Part shown: positions 19,766 through 28,465 of the stretch, piece by piece
How positions within the stretch are numbered: the stretch's first letter is position 1
Layout of the letters: each line of letters begins with the position of its first letter
From: an uncultured bacterium
Lineage (GTDB): Bacteria; Bacteroidota; Bacteroidia; CAILMK01
Length of the DNA: 64,000 bases
Assembly: GCA_903829945.1 (NCBI GenBank)
Contig: CAIKRV010000066.1
Span: 1 to 64,000 of the forward strand
Reading direction: 5' to 3'
Notes under the pieces: model-generated
The model's database searches: none
Seen by the model: only the letters and a program-made list of their open reading frames with translations
What the model was told of the DNA's origin: nothing
Program-made: the position numbers and the translations under genes

Positions 19766-21238
19766 TTAAATTCCTTTTTTCTTTTGTCCTTTATGGTTAT
19801 AATATTCATTCATCAGGGCGTTGAATATCATTTCACCTATTATACGTGCTCCGCGTGCATTAAAGTGTGTATAATCTTTTTCAGCCAAGGCGTCCGGTTT
19901 TGCATCTACCCAACTCGACATAGAATTTTTCCCGCCCATGGCTTCATATAAATCCCAATAGGCACAACCTGCCCTAAATGCAGCCCGCTTTTGTGCATCT
20001 CGAATGCGCTCTATATTAGGATAGGAAACATAATTATTGCCATCCTTTTTCGACATATCTGAAACCCCAATCACTAAAATGCTTATGTCGGGATTTTGAT
20101 CTTTAAATTTTTTCAGATTCGCATAAAACGTTTTCTCATAAAAATCATAATTATCGATTACATATGGTACTACATTTACGCCATATTGAAAAATCATTAA
20201 GCGAACATTCATTCGTTTAATTTGTTGTGTCAGATAATTCAGATCCATTCTCCCAAAATCTGTACCCGAGGACCCGCGCATGGGTACATTATCTACAGCA
20301 ATGCCTTTTTTACTATCTAATGAGATCCCATATACATCAGGACTGTAAACATTTGTAAAATCCAATTCAATATTTTCAGGGGAATTATCCAAATCCAGCG
20401 TTTTAATATTGAATTTATCCGACCCGTCTAAAAATATAATATGCTGTTTTTTATCTGTATTTATAATAATATTGCCCGGTGCGGGCACTTTACCATAAAA
20501 CAAATTCATTCGTTCATATTTTTTAGCATGAGGATAGGCACTAATTAATTTATGATAATGCACCCATGCTTTTACTAAATTATTTGCTTTGGAACTATCA
20601 TTTGATAAATAGTATCGAAAGGCACTGCATAACATGCTATACTTCCTGGAATCATAATTTTTAAATAATCCTCCATAAATAGCATATTTTATCCAATTAT
20701 CAGATTGCGTTATTTGTATGGTATGCCTTGAAGCATTAGGCTCATAAATTGGTATTAATCCTGTACCGCTTCCACCAAATTTTAGTTGCAACATTTCTCT
20801 CAAAGTCGAAGAAATTCGATCTCCTTCAATCTGGGAATCTCCGTAATGCAAAATACGAAAAAGCTTATCATTCTTCTCTAATGAATCTAACGAAACAAAC
20901 AAAGCATCTAATGCATTTTTCCGATCATCCGGATATTGTATTTTGTAAGTAATTTTTGCCATCTGCCTAGGATCATCACGAAGGACTAAGGTATCAGGTG
21001 CACTTTCAGCACTTGCTCCGGAATGATTATGCAGGCTGGAATCTGAAACATTTTTGACAATCTTATCAATGTCCACTTTGCTAACTGTCTTAGGATGCAA
21101 TAACTCTTCTAAACTAATAAACTTAAGTTTATAATTTCCGGCCAAAGGAATCATACCACTTGGAAAAATAAAGATCACCCCCAACAATAGCAGGTTAACT
21201 AAAACAAGTAACAGAAGTATTTTGTGTGGCTTTACCAT
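19766..21238 (-). CDS. Membrane-anchored SGNH/GDSL-family hydrolase (second of a pair)
   Basis: 490 residues. An uncleaved-looking N-terminal membrane segment (about 5-27) should anchor it with the catalytic part in the periplasm. The SGNH blocks are GDSQIEGD (Ser near residue 145), QYGVN for the block III Asn, and a terminal DYTHFNARG that supplies Asp and His. Like its neighbour it has a long insertion between blocks I and III. Two adjacent divergent SGNH enzymes suggest successive or alternative deacylation of a surface polymer; the substrate is unknown. It ends in a Lys-rich tail. Confidence 0.82.
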   Translation of the reverse strand: MVKPHKILLLLVLVNLLLLGVIFIFPSGMIPLAGNYKLKFISLEELLHPKTVSKVDIDKIVKNVSDSSLHNHSGASAESAPDTLVLRDDPRQMAKITYKIQYPDDRKNALDALFVSLDSLEKNDKLFRILHYGDSQIEGDRISSTLREMLQLKFGGSGTGLIPIYEPNASRHTIQITQSDNWIKYAIYGGLFKNYDSRKYSMLCSAFRYYLSNDSSKANNLVKAWVHYHKLISAYPHAKKYERMNLFYGKVPAPGNIIINTDKKQHIIFLDGSDKFNIKTLDLDNSPENIELDFTNVYSPDVYGISLDSKKGIAVDNVPMRGSSGTDFGRMDLNYLTQQIKRMNVRLMIFQYGVNVVPYVIDNYDFYEKTFYANLKKFKDQNPDISILVIGVSDMSKKDGNNYVSYPNIERIRDAQKRAAFRAGCAYWDLYEAMGGKNSMSSWVDAKPDALAEKDYTHFNARGARIIGEMIFNALMNEYYNHKGQKKKGI

Positions 21239-21251
21239 TAAAAAAGGAGGG

Positions 21252-21259
21252 CAAAGTTA
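21252..21259 (-). promoter_or_regulatory. Bacteroidetes -7 promoter element for the SGNH pair
   Basis: The minus strand reads TAACTTTG 14 bp before the ATG at 21238. It is followed by CCCTCCTTTTT and a very short leader. No clear -33 element. Confidence 0.4.
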
Positions 21260-21396
21260 GGCAATATGCATCGCTCTATAAAGTGGAAAATCAGGAAATA
21301 AGAAAAAACCTTTTGAGCATTGAAAGGATATTTAGAACCATCAAACATCAGAAATAGGAGGATTTATGACGATGTAAAACATGTAATAAAATAAAA

Positions 21397-21520
21397 ATAT
21401 CCACAATTGCTAAATACTGATATACAAATATTTAAGTGTAAATAATAAATAATTGTGGAAAACGTATTTATTTGGTATTCAATATAATAACTAACTTATG
21501 CACAATTAGATTGTGGAAAA
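21397..21520. promoter_or_regulatory. Cluster of DnaA-box-like 9-mers upstream of mraZ
   Basis: Three 9-mers match the TTWTNCACA DnaA-box consensus: TGTGGAAAA (complement TTTTCCACA) at 21454-21462 and again at 21512-21520, and TTATGCACA at 21496-21504. ATATCCACA at 21397-21405 and AGTGGAAAA at 21282-21290 are one base off. All lie in a 379-bp, very AT-rich gene-free stretch between divergent genes. This may be a DnaA-responsive control region or an origin-like element; dnaA itself is not in the window. Confidence 0.4.
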
Positions 21521-21527
21521 GTATAAG

Positions 21528-21563
21528 TGTCGAAATATGTCGGTTTGTGTCGGTTTGTGTCGG
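21528..21563 (+). promoter_or_regulatory. Four 10-bp-spaced TGTCG direct repeats, likely MraZ operator
   Basis: TGTCG occurs at 21528, 21538, 21548 and 21558, each exactly one helical turn apart, with the last three extended to TGTCGG. MraZ of E. coli is known to bind short direct repeats with 5-nt spacers (10-bp period) at its own promoter. Here the array ends about 55 bp before the mraZ ATG and overlaps the expected -33 region, which fits autorepression of the dcw operon. Binding is inferred. Confidence 0.65.
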
Positions 21564-21571
21564 ACTATTTA

Positions 21572-21579
21572 TAATTTTA
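21572..21579 (+). promoter_or_regulatory. Candidate -7 element of the dcw operon promoter
   Basis: TAATTTTA matches TAnnTTTG at seven of eight positions and lies nine bases after the last TGTCGG repeat. Transcription would start near 21586, giving a leader of about 32 nt before the mraZ ATG, which is preceded by AAAGG. Confidence 0.35.
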
Positions 21580-21617
21580 CAGCCGTATTCTAATAAACAT
21601 ATACAAAAATACAAAGG

Positions 21618-22067
21618 ATGTCCTTCTTAGTTGGCAGATATGAATGTAAAGTGGATCCCAAGGGAAGATTTATTTTTCCTTCCGGGCTAAAAAAGCTTTT
21701 GCCGGAAAAGGAAGCGCTTGAATTTGTCTTAGTAAAAGAAAGGGAAGGATACTTGGTTTTATATACCAAAGAATCTTTTGATCAAAAAATTGAAGAGTTG
21801 ATGCGTTTGGATGATTATACGGATGCCAATGAAGATTACAAACGTGAATTCTTTGATACCGTTGCTCTCCTTACTATGGATTCAGCATTCAGATTAATGA
21901 TTCCAAAATCGCATTTGGACGAAATAAAAATTAATAAAGACATAACCTTATTAGGTGTTGGCAAGAAAATCGAACTCTGGGCAACTGAAAATTATCCTAA
22001 ATCTAATCCTGCCAATAAAAGTGTTTTGAAAGACAAATTGATTTGGGACAAACTAGATAAAAAATAA
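21618..22067 (+). CDS. mraZ: Transcriptional regulator MraZ
   Basis: 149 residues, the usual family size, with two tandem SpoVT/AbrB-like (MraZ) halves: GRYECKVDPKGRFIFPSGLK near the N-terminus and a second SAFRLMIPKSHL segment near 90-110. MraZ proteins form rings that bind direct repeats at the dcw promoter and usually repress it. It is the first gene of the operon, immediately downstream of the four-repeat array. rsmH follows after 27 bp. Confidence 0.95.
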   Translation: MSFLVGRYECKVDPKGRFIFPSGLKKLLPEKEALEFVLVKEREGYLVLYTKESFDQKIEELMRLDDYTDANEDYKREFFDTVALLTMDSAFRLMIPKSHLDEIKINKDITLLGVGKKIELWATENYPKSNPANKSVLKDKLIWDKLDKK

Positions 22068-22094
22068 AACACACTAAAAGCATATTCTTATAGA

Positions 22095-23009
22095 ATGACC
22101 CCCACCTATCATATCCCTGCTCTTCTTAGTGAGAGTATTTTGGCACTGGATATTAAACCGGCAGGGATTTATGTCGATGCAACTTTCGGTGGTGGCGGAC
22201 ATAGCAAAGAAATTTTAAAGCATTTAAAGACAGGTAAATTAATTGCCTTTGATAAAGATGTAGATGCACATAAAAACTTGCCGGAATCTGAAAACTTAAT
22301 TTTAATTCCGCATGATTTCATCTTTTTAAAAAATTATCTCCGTTTCCTAAATGTTATTCCGGTAGATGGAATTCTTGCCGATTTAGGTTTATCTTCCCAT
22401 CATATTGATGAAGCCACAAGGGGCTTCTCCTTTAGATTTGATGCAAATTTAGATATGAGAATGGATAAAGAAAATCCATTAACTGCGGAAGAACTCATAA
22501 ATACTCGTAGTCAATCTGAATTACAGCAAATATTTTCTTCTTATGGAGAAATTAAAAATTCTAAAACCTTAGCGGTAAAAATAGTGCAACGTCGTAGTGC
22601 ACAAAGAATTCAAACTACATCACAGTTAGTTGAAATAGCAGAGGAAGTTTTGCCCTATAAAGAGAATTTAAAAAAATATTTGGCAACAGTTTTCCAGGCT
22701 TTACGAATTGCTGTAAATGATGAATTATTAGGTTTAGAACAATTTTTAAATCAAGCTCAAGAAGTACTTGCTCCCGGAGGCCGGCTGGCAGTCATTACCT
22801 ATCATTCTTTAGAAGATAGGCCTGTGAAGAACTTTTTCCAAACCGGAAATTTCGAAGGAAAGGAATCAAAAGATGTTTTCGGAAAAGTCAGCCGTCCCTG
22901 GAAGCAAATAACCAAAAAACCTATTATTCCTACCGACGAAGAAATAGCTGTAAACCCTCGTTCACGAAGTGCAAAATTGCGTGTGGCAGAAAAGATTGAA
23001 ATATCATAA
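22095..23009 (+). CDS. rsmH: 16S rRNA m4C1402 N4-methyltransferase
   Basis: 304 residues. Transfers a methyl group from AdoMet to N4 of C1402 in 16S rRNA, tuning start codon decoding. Motif I DATFGGGGHSKEIL (about 28-41) binds AdoMet; ADLGLSSH and TRGFSFR are family signatures, as is the terminal VNPRSRSAKLRVAE. Second gene of the dcw operon as in most bacteria, formerly mraW. Confidence 0.96.
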   Translation: MTPTYHIPALLSESILALDIKPAGIYVDATFGGGGHSKEILKHLKTGKLIAFDKDVDAHKNLPESENLILIPHDFIFLKNYLRFLNVIPVDGILADLGLSSHHIDEATRGFSFRFDANLDMRMDKENPLTAEELINTRSQSELQQIFSSYGEIKNSKTLAVKIVQRRSAQRIQTTSQLVEIAEEVLPYKENLKKYLATVFQALRIAVNDELLGLEQFLNQAQEVLAPGGRLAVITYHSLEDRPVKNFFQTGNFEGKESKDVFGKVSRPWKQITKKPIIPTDEEIAVNPRSRSAKLRVAEKIEIS

Positions 23010-23024
23010 AATCTAATCTACAAC

Positions 23025-23591
23025 ATGACTAACATAAAACAACTTACAAAAATTGCAATGATGCAAAAAGAAGAAGAAGAATCTAAAGCCAATAAAAATA
23101 AGCCTCTGGGCAAAGGTGAAGATTTTATTCCCCATGCACCTATTGCCAATACCTATAAAACAAGTAGGAAAGAACAAAGCACCATCCGTACAGAAAAAAA
23201 TGTCAGAGAAGTACCTAAAAATACGCCTTCTCAAAAAGAAGAACCTGCAGAACAAAAACCTAAGAAACCGAGCATTTTCAAAAAAATGCACGATTTCAAT
23301 TTTTATATTAATAAGGAAAATGCACCTAAGCATTTACCTTTTATACTATATACTACGCTTTGGATCATGCTATATATTGCCAATCACCATTATGGTGAAA
23401 AAACTTTATTGCAAATAAATCACATGAACAAAGACATGAAAGATCTTAAGGCAGACTATTATACCTCCAATGCCGAATTGAGTAATAAAAGCATCCAAAG
23501 CCAAGTGCTCAAAATGGTAGATACAATCGGATTAAAAGAATTACGTACACCACCCCATCGACTTAAATTAATTAAAGAAGATGAACATTAA
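23025..23591 (+). CDS. ftsL: FtsL-like cell division protein (Bacteroidetes type)
   Basis: 188 residues: a long charged, Lys/Glu-rich cytoplasmic region (about 1-100), one membrane segment (about 104-119, FILYTTLWIMLYIA) and a short periplasmic coiled-coil-like part ending in a TIGLKELRTPP motif. Position between rsmH and ftsI, topology and C-terminal pattern fit the FtsL-like family of Bacteroidetes, which scaffolds FtsI/FtsW at the septum. The cytoplasmic tail is far longer than the short one in E. coli FtsL. Its last 11 bp overlap ftsI. Confidence 0.8.
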   Translation: MTNIKQLTKIAMMQKEEEESKANKNKPLGKGEDFIPHAPIANTYKTSRKEQSTIRTEKNVREVPKNTPSQKEEPAEQKPKKPSIFKKMHDFNFYINKENAPKHLPFILYTTLWIMLYIANHHYGEKTLLQINHMNKDMKDLKADYYTSNAELSNKSIQSQVLKMVDTIGLKELRTPPHRLKLIKEDEH

Positions 23592-25731
23592 GAAATCAAT
23601 TGTTTGGAGGGTGTATTTGTCTTTTGCATTGGTTTGCATGCTTGCGTTTGCAGTCATTTTTCAAATTGTACGCATCCAAACTGTGAAAGGCCATTATTGG
23701 AAACAAGTCGCCGATAGTTTAACCACTTATTACGAAAATATTTATCCTATACGAGGAAATATTTATGCGGTTGATGGTAGCTTACTAGCCACTTCCATTC
23801 CTATTTATGACGTACGAATGGATGTTTGTGAAAAAACTATTGATAAAGATTTATGGAAAGAAAATATTGATTCCTTAGTTTTTTGCCTTAATAAATTTTA
23901 CCATAAAATAAATCCTAAAAAATATTCAGACAAAACTGAAGAAAACATTAAAGAAGATTTACGCATTGCACGTAGAAATAAATCCAGATACTATTTAATA
24001 GCCAGAAATATTTCCCATACGCAATTAAAAGAAATTAAAACATTTCCACTTCTTAGGTTAGGACAATTTAAAGGCGGACTTATAGTAGAGCAACAACCCA
24101 AAAGAATGTTGCCATTTTTCCCAGCTGCACAAAGAACAATTGGTTACACAATAGAAAATAATGATAATGTAAAACCTGTAGGCTTGGAAGGAGGATTTAA
24201 TGAAGTTTTACGTGGTAAAACTGGCAAACGCCTGGTTCAAAAAGTATCCGGCGGTGCTTGGATTCCTATTAATGACCAAAATGAAGTGGATCCTGAAGAC
24301 GGAAAGGATATCGTTACGAACTTGGATGTCAATTTCCAGGATGTAACAGAAAGTGCCCTTGAAAAAGCTTTAAGAATTAATGATGCCAACCATGGATGTG
24401 CTATTGTAATGGACGTAAAAACCGGAGCCATACGTGCCATTGCAAACTTGAGTAGAAGTGTAGATAAAAATGGAGATATCCAATATAATGAAGAATATAA
24501 TTCCGCCATCGGAGAAGCAAGTGAGCCCGGCTCTACTTTCAAGTTGGTATCAGCAATGGCCATGCTTGAATTTGGCGGGATAACCCCAAATACTACCGTT
24601 GATACAAAAGGAGGCGAAACAACGTTTTTTGATAGAGTAATGCATGATTCACATGAAGGCGGATATGGAGTGATCAATCTTAAAAAAGCATTTGCACTAT
24701 CATCCAATGTAGGCATATCTACTTTAGCATATCAAGCATTTGGGAAACAACCTAAAAAGTTTACTGATTATATTTCCAAGCTCAAATTAACTCGAAGACT
24801 TGGTTTACCAATTACAGGAGAAGGCGATCCTTATTTTAAAACACCAAGTAGTCGTGATTGGAATGGTACGACCATACCTTGGATGTCCATAGGTTATGAA
24901 GAAAAAGTAACACCTCTTCAAATATTAACTTTATATAATGCCGTTGCTAATAATGGTGTAATGGTAAAGCCACAATTTGTTAAAGAAATAAAAGAAGTAG
25001 GTAAAATTGTCAAAGAATACAATACTGACATTTTAAATCCTGAAATATGTTCTGCAAAGACTTTAAAGCAAGTGCAGGAAATGTTAGAAGCCGTAGTTGA
25101 GGAAGGTACAGCAACAAATATTAAAAATGATGAATATAAAATAGCTGGTAAAACAGGAACAGCACAAGTTGCAAATGAATCTGCAGGTTATTCAGAACAA
25201 AAAACATATCAAGCTTCTTTTGTTGGTTACTTTCCGGCAGATCAACCGCTATACAGTATTATTGTTGTCATTAATAATCCTTCCAAAGGCCTATACTATG
25301 CTGCATCTGTAGCTGCACCTGCCTTTAAAGAAATTGCCGACAAAATTTATGCCATGACTTCTTCCACGCGTTCATTTGCTGCGTTGTTTGAAAAACACGA
25401 TGACGACGAATTACCACTGGCTGAAAAAATGAGCAGTATGGATCTTAGAGGCATTTTACCTTACACTAATGCGGAAAAAGTATCCTTTGATAATATTGAA
25501 GGATGGTTGAAAATAAAACCCAAAAACAAACAAGTAATAATTAAGGATTATACCTATAATAAAAAAGTAGTTCCTGATGTAAAAGGGATGGTATTATCGG
25601 ATGCTATTTATATTTTAGAAAATAGCGGGTTGCGCGTAAAATTTTCGGGCAAAGGTAAAGTGAGTGAACAATCCATAGATCCCGGAACTAAGTTCTTACC
25701 TGATGAAACAATTTATTTAAAATTAAATTGA
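23581..25731 (+). CDS. ftsI: Division transpeptidase FtsI (class B penicillin-binding protein) with PASTA domain
   Basis: 716 residues. N-terminal membrane anchor (about 9-29), a PBP dimerisation domain (about 55-220) and a transpeptidase domain with STFK (nucleophile Ser about 318), SSN (about 374-376) and KTGTA (about 524-528). A single PASTA domain ends the protein (VPDVKGMVLSDA...), a SpoVD-like feature common in Bacteroidetes FtsI. Cross-links septal peptidoglycan in the periplasm together with FtsW. It overlaps ftsL by 11 bp and murE by 4 bp. Confidence 0.95.
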   Translation: MNIKKSIVWRVYLSFALVCMLAFAVIFQIVRIQTVKGHYWKQVADSLTTYYENIYPIRGNIYAVDGSLLATSIPIYDVRMDVCEKTIDKDLWKENIDSLVFCLNKFYHKINPKKYSDKTEENIKEDLRIARRNKSRYYLIARNISHTQLKEIKTFPLLRLGQFKGGLIVEQQPKRMLPFFPAAQRTIGYTIENNDNVKPVGLEGGFNEVLRGKTGKRLVQKVSGGAWIPINDQNEVDPEDGKDIVTNLDVNFQDVTESALEKALRINDANHGCAIVMDVKTGAIRAIANLSRSVDKNGDIQYNEEYNSAIGEASEPGSTFKLVSAMAMLEFGGITPNTTVDTKGGETTFFDRVMHDSHEGGYGVINLKKAFALSSNVGISTLAYQAFGKQPKKFTDYISKLKLTRRLGLPITGEGDPYFKTPSSRDWNGTTIPWMSIGYEEKVTPLQILTLYNAVANNGVMVKPQFVKEIKEVGKIVKEYNTDILNPEICSAKTLKQVQEMLEAVVEEGTATNIKNDEYKIAGKTGTAQVANESAGYSEQKTYQASFVGYFPADQPLYSIIVVINNPSKGLYYAASVAAPAFKEIADKIYAMTSSTRSFAALFEKHDDDELPLAEKMSSMDLRGILPYTNAEKVSFDNIEGWLKIKPKNKQVIIKDYTYNKKVVPDVKGMVLSDAIYILENSGLRVKFSGKGKVSEQSIDPGTKFLPDETIYLKLN

Positions 25732-27185
25732 AGACCTTAAAAGAAATATTACCCCAAAATTACATTCGTTCTATAAGTGGGAATACGGACATTTCTGTAT
25801 ATGGCTTAACTTTAGATTCCAGAACAGTAAAGGACGGATTTGTATTTGCCGCTATGCATGGCACCCAAACTGATGGTAGCACTTATATAAGTTCTGCTAT
25901 TAAAAATGGGGCGTCAGTTATTGTTTGCAATAATGAATACAGTAACAAAGACGTAGTAATTATTCAAACCGATGATGTGGCCAAAACGATTGCGCTTATG
26001 GCTGCCAATTTTTATGACGAACCAAGTACCCATTTGGATTTGGTAGGTGTAACAGGCACCAATGGAAAAACAACCACTGCATCACTGTTGTATCAAATGT
26101 TTTCACATTTGGGGTATGTCTGCGGCTTAATTGCAACGACCGGAATTGTTATTAATGATGAAAAAATAGAAGCTACCCATACAACCCCGGATAGTATTAC
26201 TATTAATTTATTATTAGATATGATGGTTAAAGCGGGATGTGAATATGCATTTATGGAAGTTAGTTCGCATGCAGTGGTTCAAGACAGAATATTCGGATTA
26301 AATTTTAAAGGCGGAATATTTACTAATTTAACACATGACCATTTAGATTATCACAAAACTTTTGAAAATTATCGCGATGCAAAAAAAGGCTTTTTTGACC
26401 ATTTAGATCTAGAAGCATTTGCACTTACAAATATTGATGATAAGAATGGGAAATACATGCTGCAAAATTCCAAAGCTGCCAGAGTTAGTTATTCATTAGA
26501 ATCTCCTGCTGATTTTAAAGCAAAAATATTAGAATATGATATCCATGGCATGCAACTCATTATAGATGATGAGGAAATTTTTACTACCCTAACAGGAAAG
26601 TTTAATGCTTACAATTTACTAGCAGTATATGGTGCAGCACGAATGTTAGAAATTCCAAAAATTAAAGCACTACAAGCATTAAGCATGTTACATGGTGTAG
26701 AAGGTAGGTTCAGCGCTATTAGAAGTAATGATAATATAACCGGTATCGTTGACTATGCTCACACCCCGGATGCTTTAGAAAACATTTTAAATGCCATCAA
26801 AGAAATAAATACAAAGCATAAAAAAATAATTACAGTAGTAGGATGCGGTGGTAATCGTGATAAATCCAAAAGACCGATAATGGCAAAAATAGCAGCAAGT
26901 TTATCTGATCATTTAATTATTACGTCTGATAATCCAAGGAATGAAGACCCGGAAGAAATACTTAATGAAATGGAGCTTGGCTTAAGTTTCCAACAAAAAA
27001 AAGTTGCCCTTCGAATTACTGATAGAAGACAAGCCATTAAAACGGCGTGCATGATGGCAAATGAAGGGGATATTATATTGATTGCCGGCAAGGGTCATGA
27101 AAAATATCAGGAAATAGCCGGAGTTAAACATTTCTTTGATGATAAAATAGTTTTAGCTGAATATTTAAAAGAAAGGAACACTTAA
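25728..27185 (+). CDS. murE: UDP-N-acetylmuramoyl-tripeptide synthetase (meso-DAP adding)
   Basis: 485 residues. Adds the third stem-peptide residue to UDP-MurNAc-L-Ala-D-Glu in the cytoplasm. The ATP-binding GTNGKTTT is at about 109-116; THDHLDYH and the substrate motif DNPR (about 400) are present, the latter typical of meso-diaminopimelate enzymes. The start is TTG, sharing TTGA with the ftsI stop codon, which implies coupled translation. No murF follows, as usual for this phylum. Confidence 0.95.
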   Translation: MKTLKEILPQNYIRSISGNTDISVYGLTLDSRTVKDGFVFAAMHGTQTDGSTYISSAIKNGASVIVCNNEYSNKDVVIIQTDDVAKTIALMAANFYDEPSTHLDLVGVTGTNGKTTTASLLYQMFSHLGYVCGLIATTGIVINDEKIEATHTTPDSITINLLLDMMVKAGCEYAFMEVSSHAVVQDRIFGLNFKGGIFTNLTHDHLDYHKTFENYRDAKKGFFDHLDLEAFALTNIDDKNGKYMLQNSKAARVSYSLESPADFKAKILEYDIHGMQLIIDDEEIFTTLTGKFNAYNLLAVYGAARMLEIPKIKALQALSMLHGVEGRFSAIRSNDNITGIVDYAHTPDALENILNAIKEINTKHKKIITVVGCGGNRDKSKRPIMAKIAASLSDHLIITSDNPRNEDPEEILNEMELGLSFQQKKVALRITDRRQAIKTACMMANEGDIILIAGKGHEKYQEIAGVKHFFDDKIVLAEYLKERNT

Positions 27186-27186
27186 T

Positions 27187-28452
27187 ATGTTATATTACTT
27201 ATTTAACTATTTGGAACAACATTATAAAATTCCCGGCGGGCATTTGTTCCAATTTATTTCTTTTAGAACTGCTATGGCTTTTCTAGGTAGTTTAATTATT
27301 TCTTTATTGTTTGGGAAACGAATTATTCAGTTTCTCCAAAAACAACAAGTTGGCGAAATAATTCGTGATTTAGGTTTGCAAGGTCAAATTGAAAAACAAG
27401 GAACTCCAACCATGGGGGGACTAATAATTTTGGCGGCAATTATAATTCCCACATTAATTTTTGCAAAAATTGATAACGTATATATTTGGATGATGCTTAT
27501 ATGTACAGTTTGGTTAGGAATGATTGGATTTATTGATGATTATATAAAAGTATTTAAGAAAGATAAAAAGGGTTTAGCCGGTAAATTTAAATTATTAGGA
27601 CAAGTTGGACTTGGATTAATTATTGGACTAACTTTATTTTTCCATCAAGATGTAGTGATCAGCGAACATATGAGTAAAATCAACGCCGAAACCTACCTTA
27701 AGAATAATCCGGAAGCCCATATAATAACCAAAGAAAAAAGCGATAAAACTGTAGAATATGTAGTAGAACATCGGTCTACCAAAACAACAATTCCTTTTTT
27801 TAAAAATCATGAATTTGATTATGCCAAATTAATTAGTTTTATAGGCCCGGATTATAAAAAATATGCATGGCTAATATATGTACCCATTGTAATATTTATC
27901 ATCACTGCCGTTTCAAATGGTGTTAATATTACCGATGGTTTAGATGGATTAGCCTCCGGGGTATCGGCCATAGTATTAGTAATATTAGCCATTTTTGCTT
28001 ACGTTTCCGGCAATACAATTTTTGCCAATTATTTAAACATAATGTACATCCCAAACTTAGGCGAATTAGTAATTTTTCTCGGGGCCTTTATAGGTGCCTG
28101 TGTCGGCTTTTTATGGTACAACTCCTACCCTGCTCAAGTTTTTATGGGGGATACCGGAAGTTTGGCTTTAGGCGGATTAATAGCTGCAATTGCATTGATG
28201 ATTAGAAAGGAATTATTGATTCCAGTTTTTTGCGGTATTTTCTTAGTTGAAAATTTAAGTGTAATGATTCAAGTGACATATTTTAAGTATACAAAAAAGA
28301 AATATGGAGAAGGCAGAAGAATTTTCAGAATGGCTCCTTTACATCACCATTATCAAAAGAAAAACTACCATGAAGCTAAAATCGTATCTCGCTTTTGGAT
28401 TGTAGCAGTCTTTTTGGGAATATTATCAATCATAACTTTAAAAATTCGTTAA
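27187..28452 (+). CDS. mraY: Phospho-N-acetylmuramoyl-pentapeptide transferase
   Basis: 421 residues, multi-spanning membrane enzyme making lipid I from UDP-MurNAc-pentapeptide and undecaprenyl phosphate. Conserved GTPTMGG, FIDDY (Asp pair for Mg2+), [13 protein letters not shown], [10 protein letters not shown] and APLHHH motifs are all present. It carries a polar insertion of about 60 residues (about 165-225), making it longer than the roughly 360-residue E. coli enzyme, a common trait in Bacteroidetes. Starts one base after the murE stop. Confidence 0.96.
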   Translation: MLYYLFNYLEQHYKIPGGHLFQFISFRTAMAFLGSLIISLLFGKRIIQFLQKQQVGEIIRDLGLQGQIEKQGTPTMGGLIILAAIIIPTLIFAKIDNVYIWMMLICTVWLGMIGFIDDYIKVFKKDKKGLAGKFKLLGQVGLGLIIGLTLFFHQDVVISEHMSKINAETYLKNNPEAHIITKEKSDKTVEYVVEHRSTKTTIPFFKNHEFDYAKLISFIGPDYKKYAWLIYVPIVIFIITAVSNGVNITDGLDGLASGVSAIVLVILAIFAYVSGNTIFANYLNIMYIPNLGELVIFLGAFIGACVGFLWYNSYPAQVFMGDTGSLALGGLIAAIALMIRKELLIPVFCGIFLVENLSVMIQVTYFKYTKKKYGEGRRIFRMAPLHHHYQKKNYHEAKIVSRFWIVAVFLGILSIITLKIR

Positions 28453-28465
28453 TTTATAAACTAAC

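Noticed and set aside
24237-24716. 159-residue antisense ORF opposite ftsI
   Set aside because: Shadow of the transpeptidase coding frame with no independent support.
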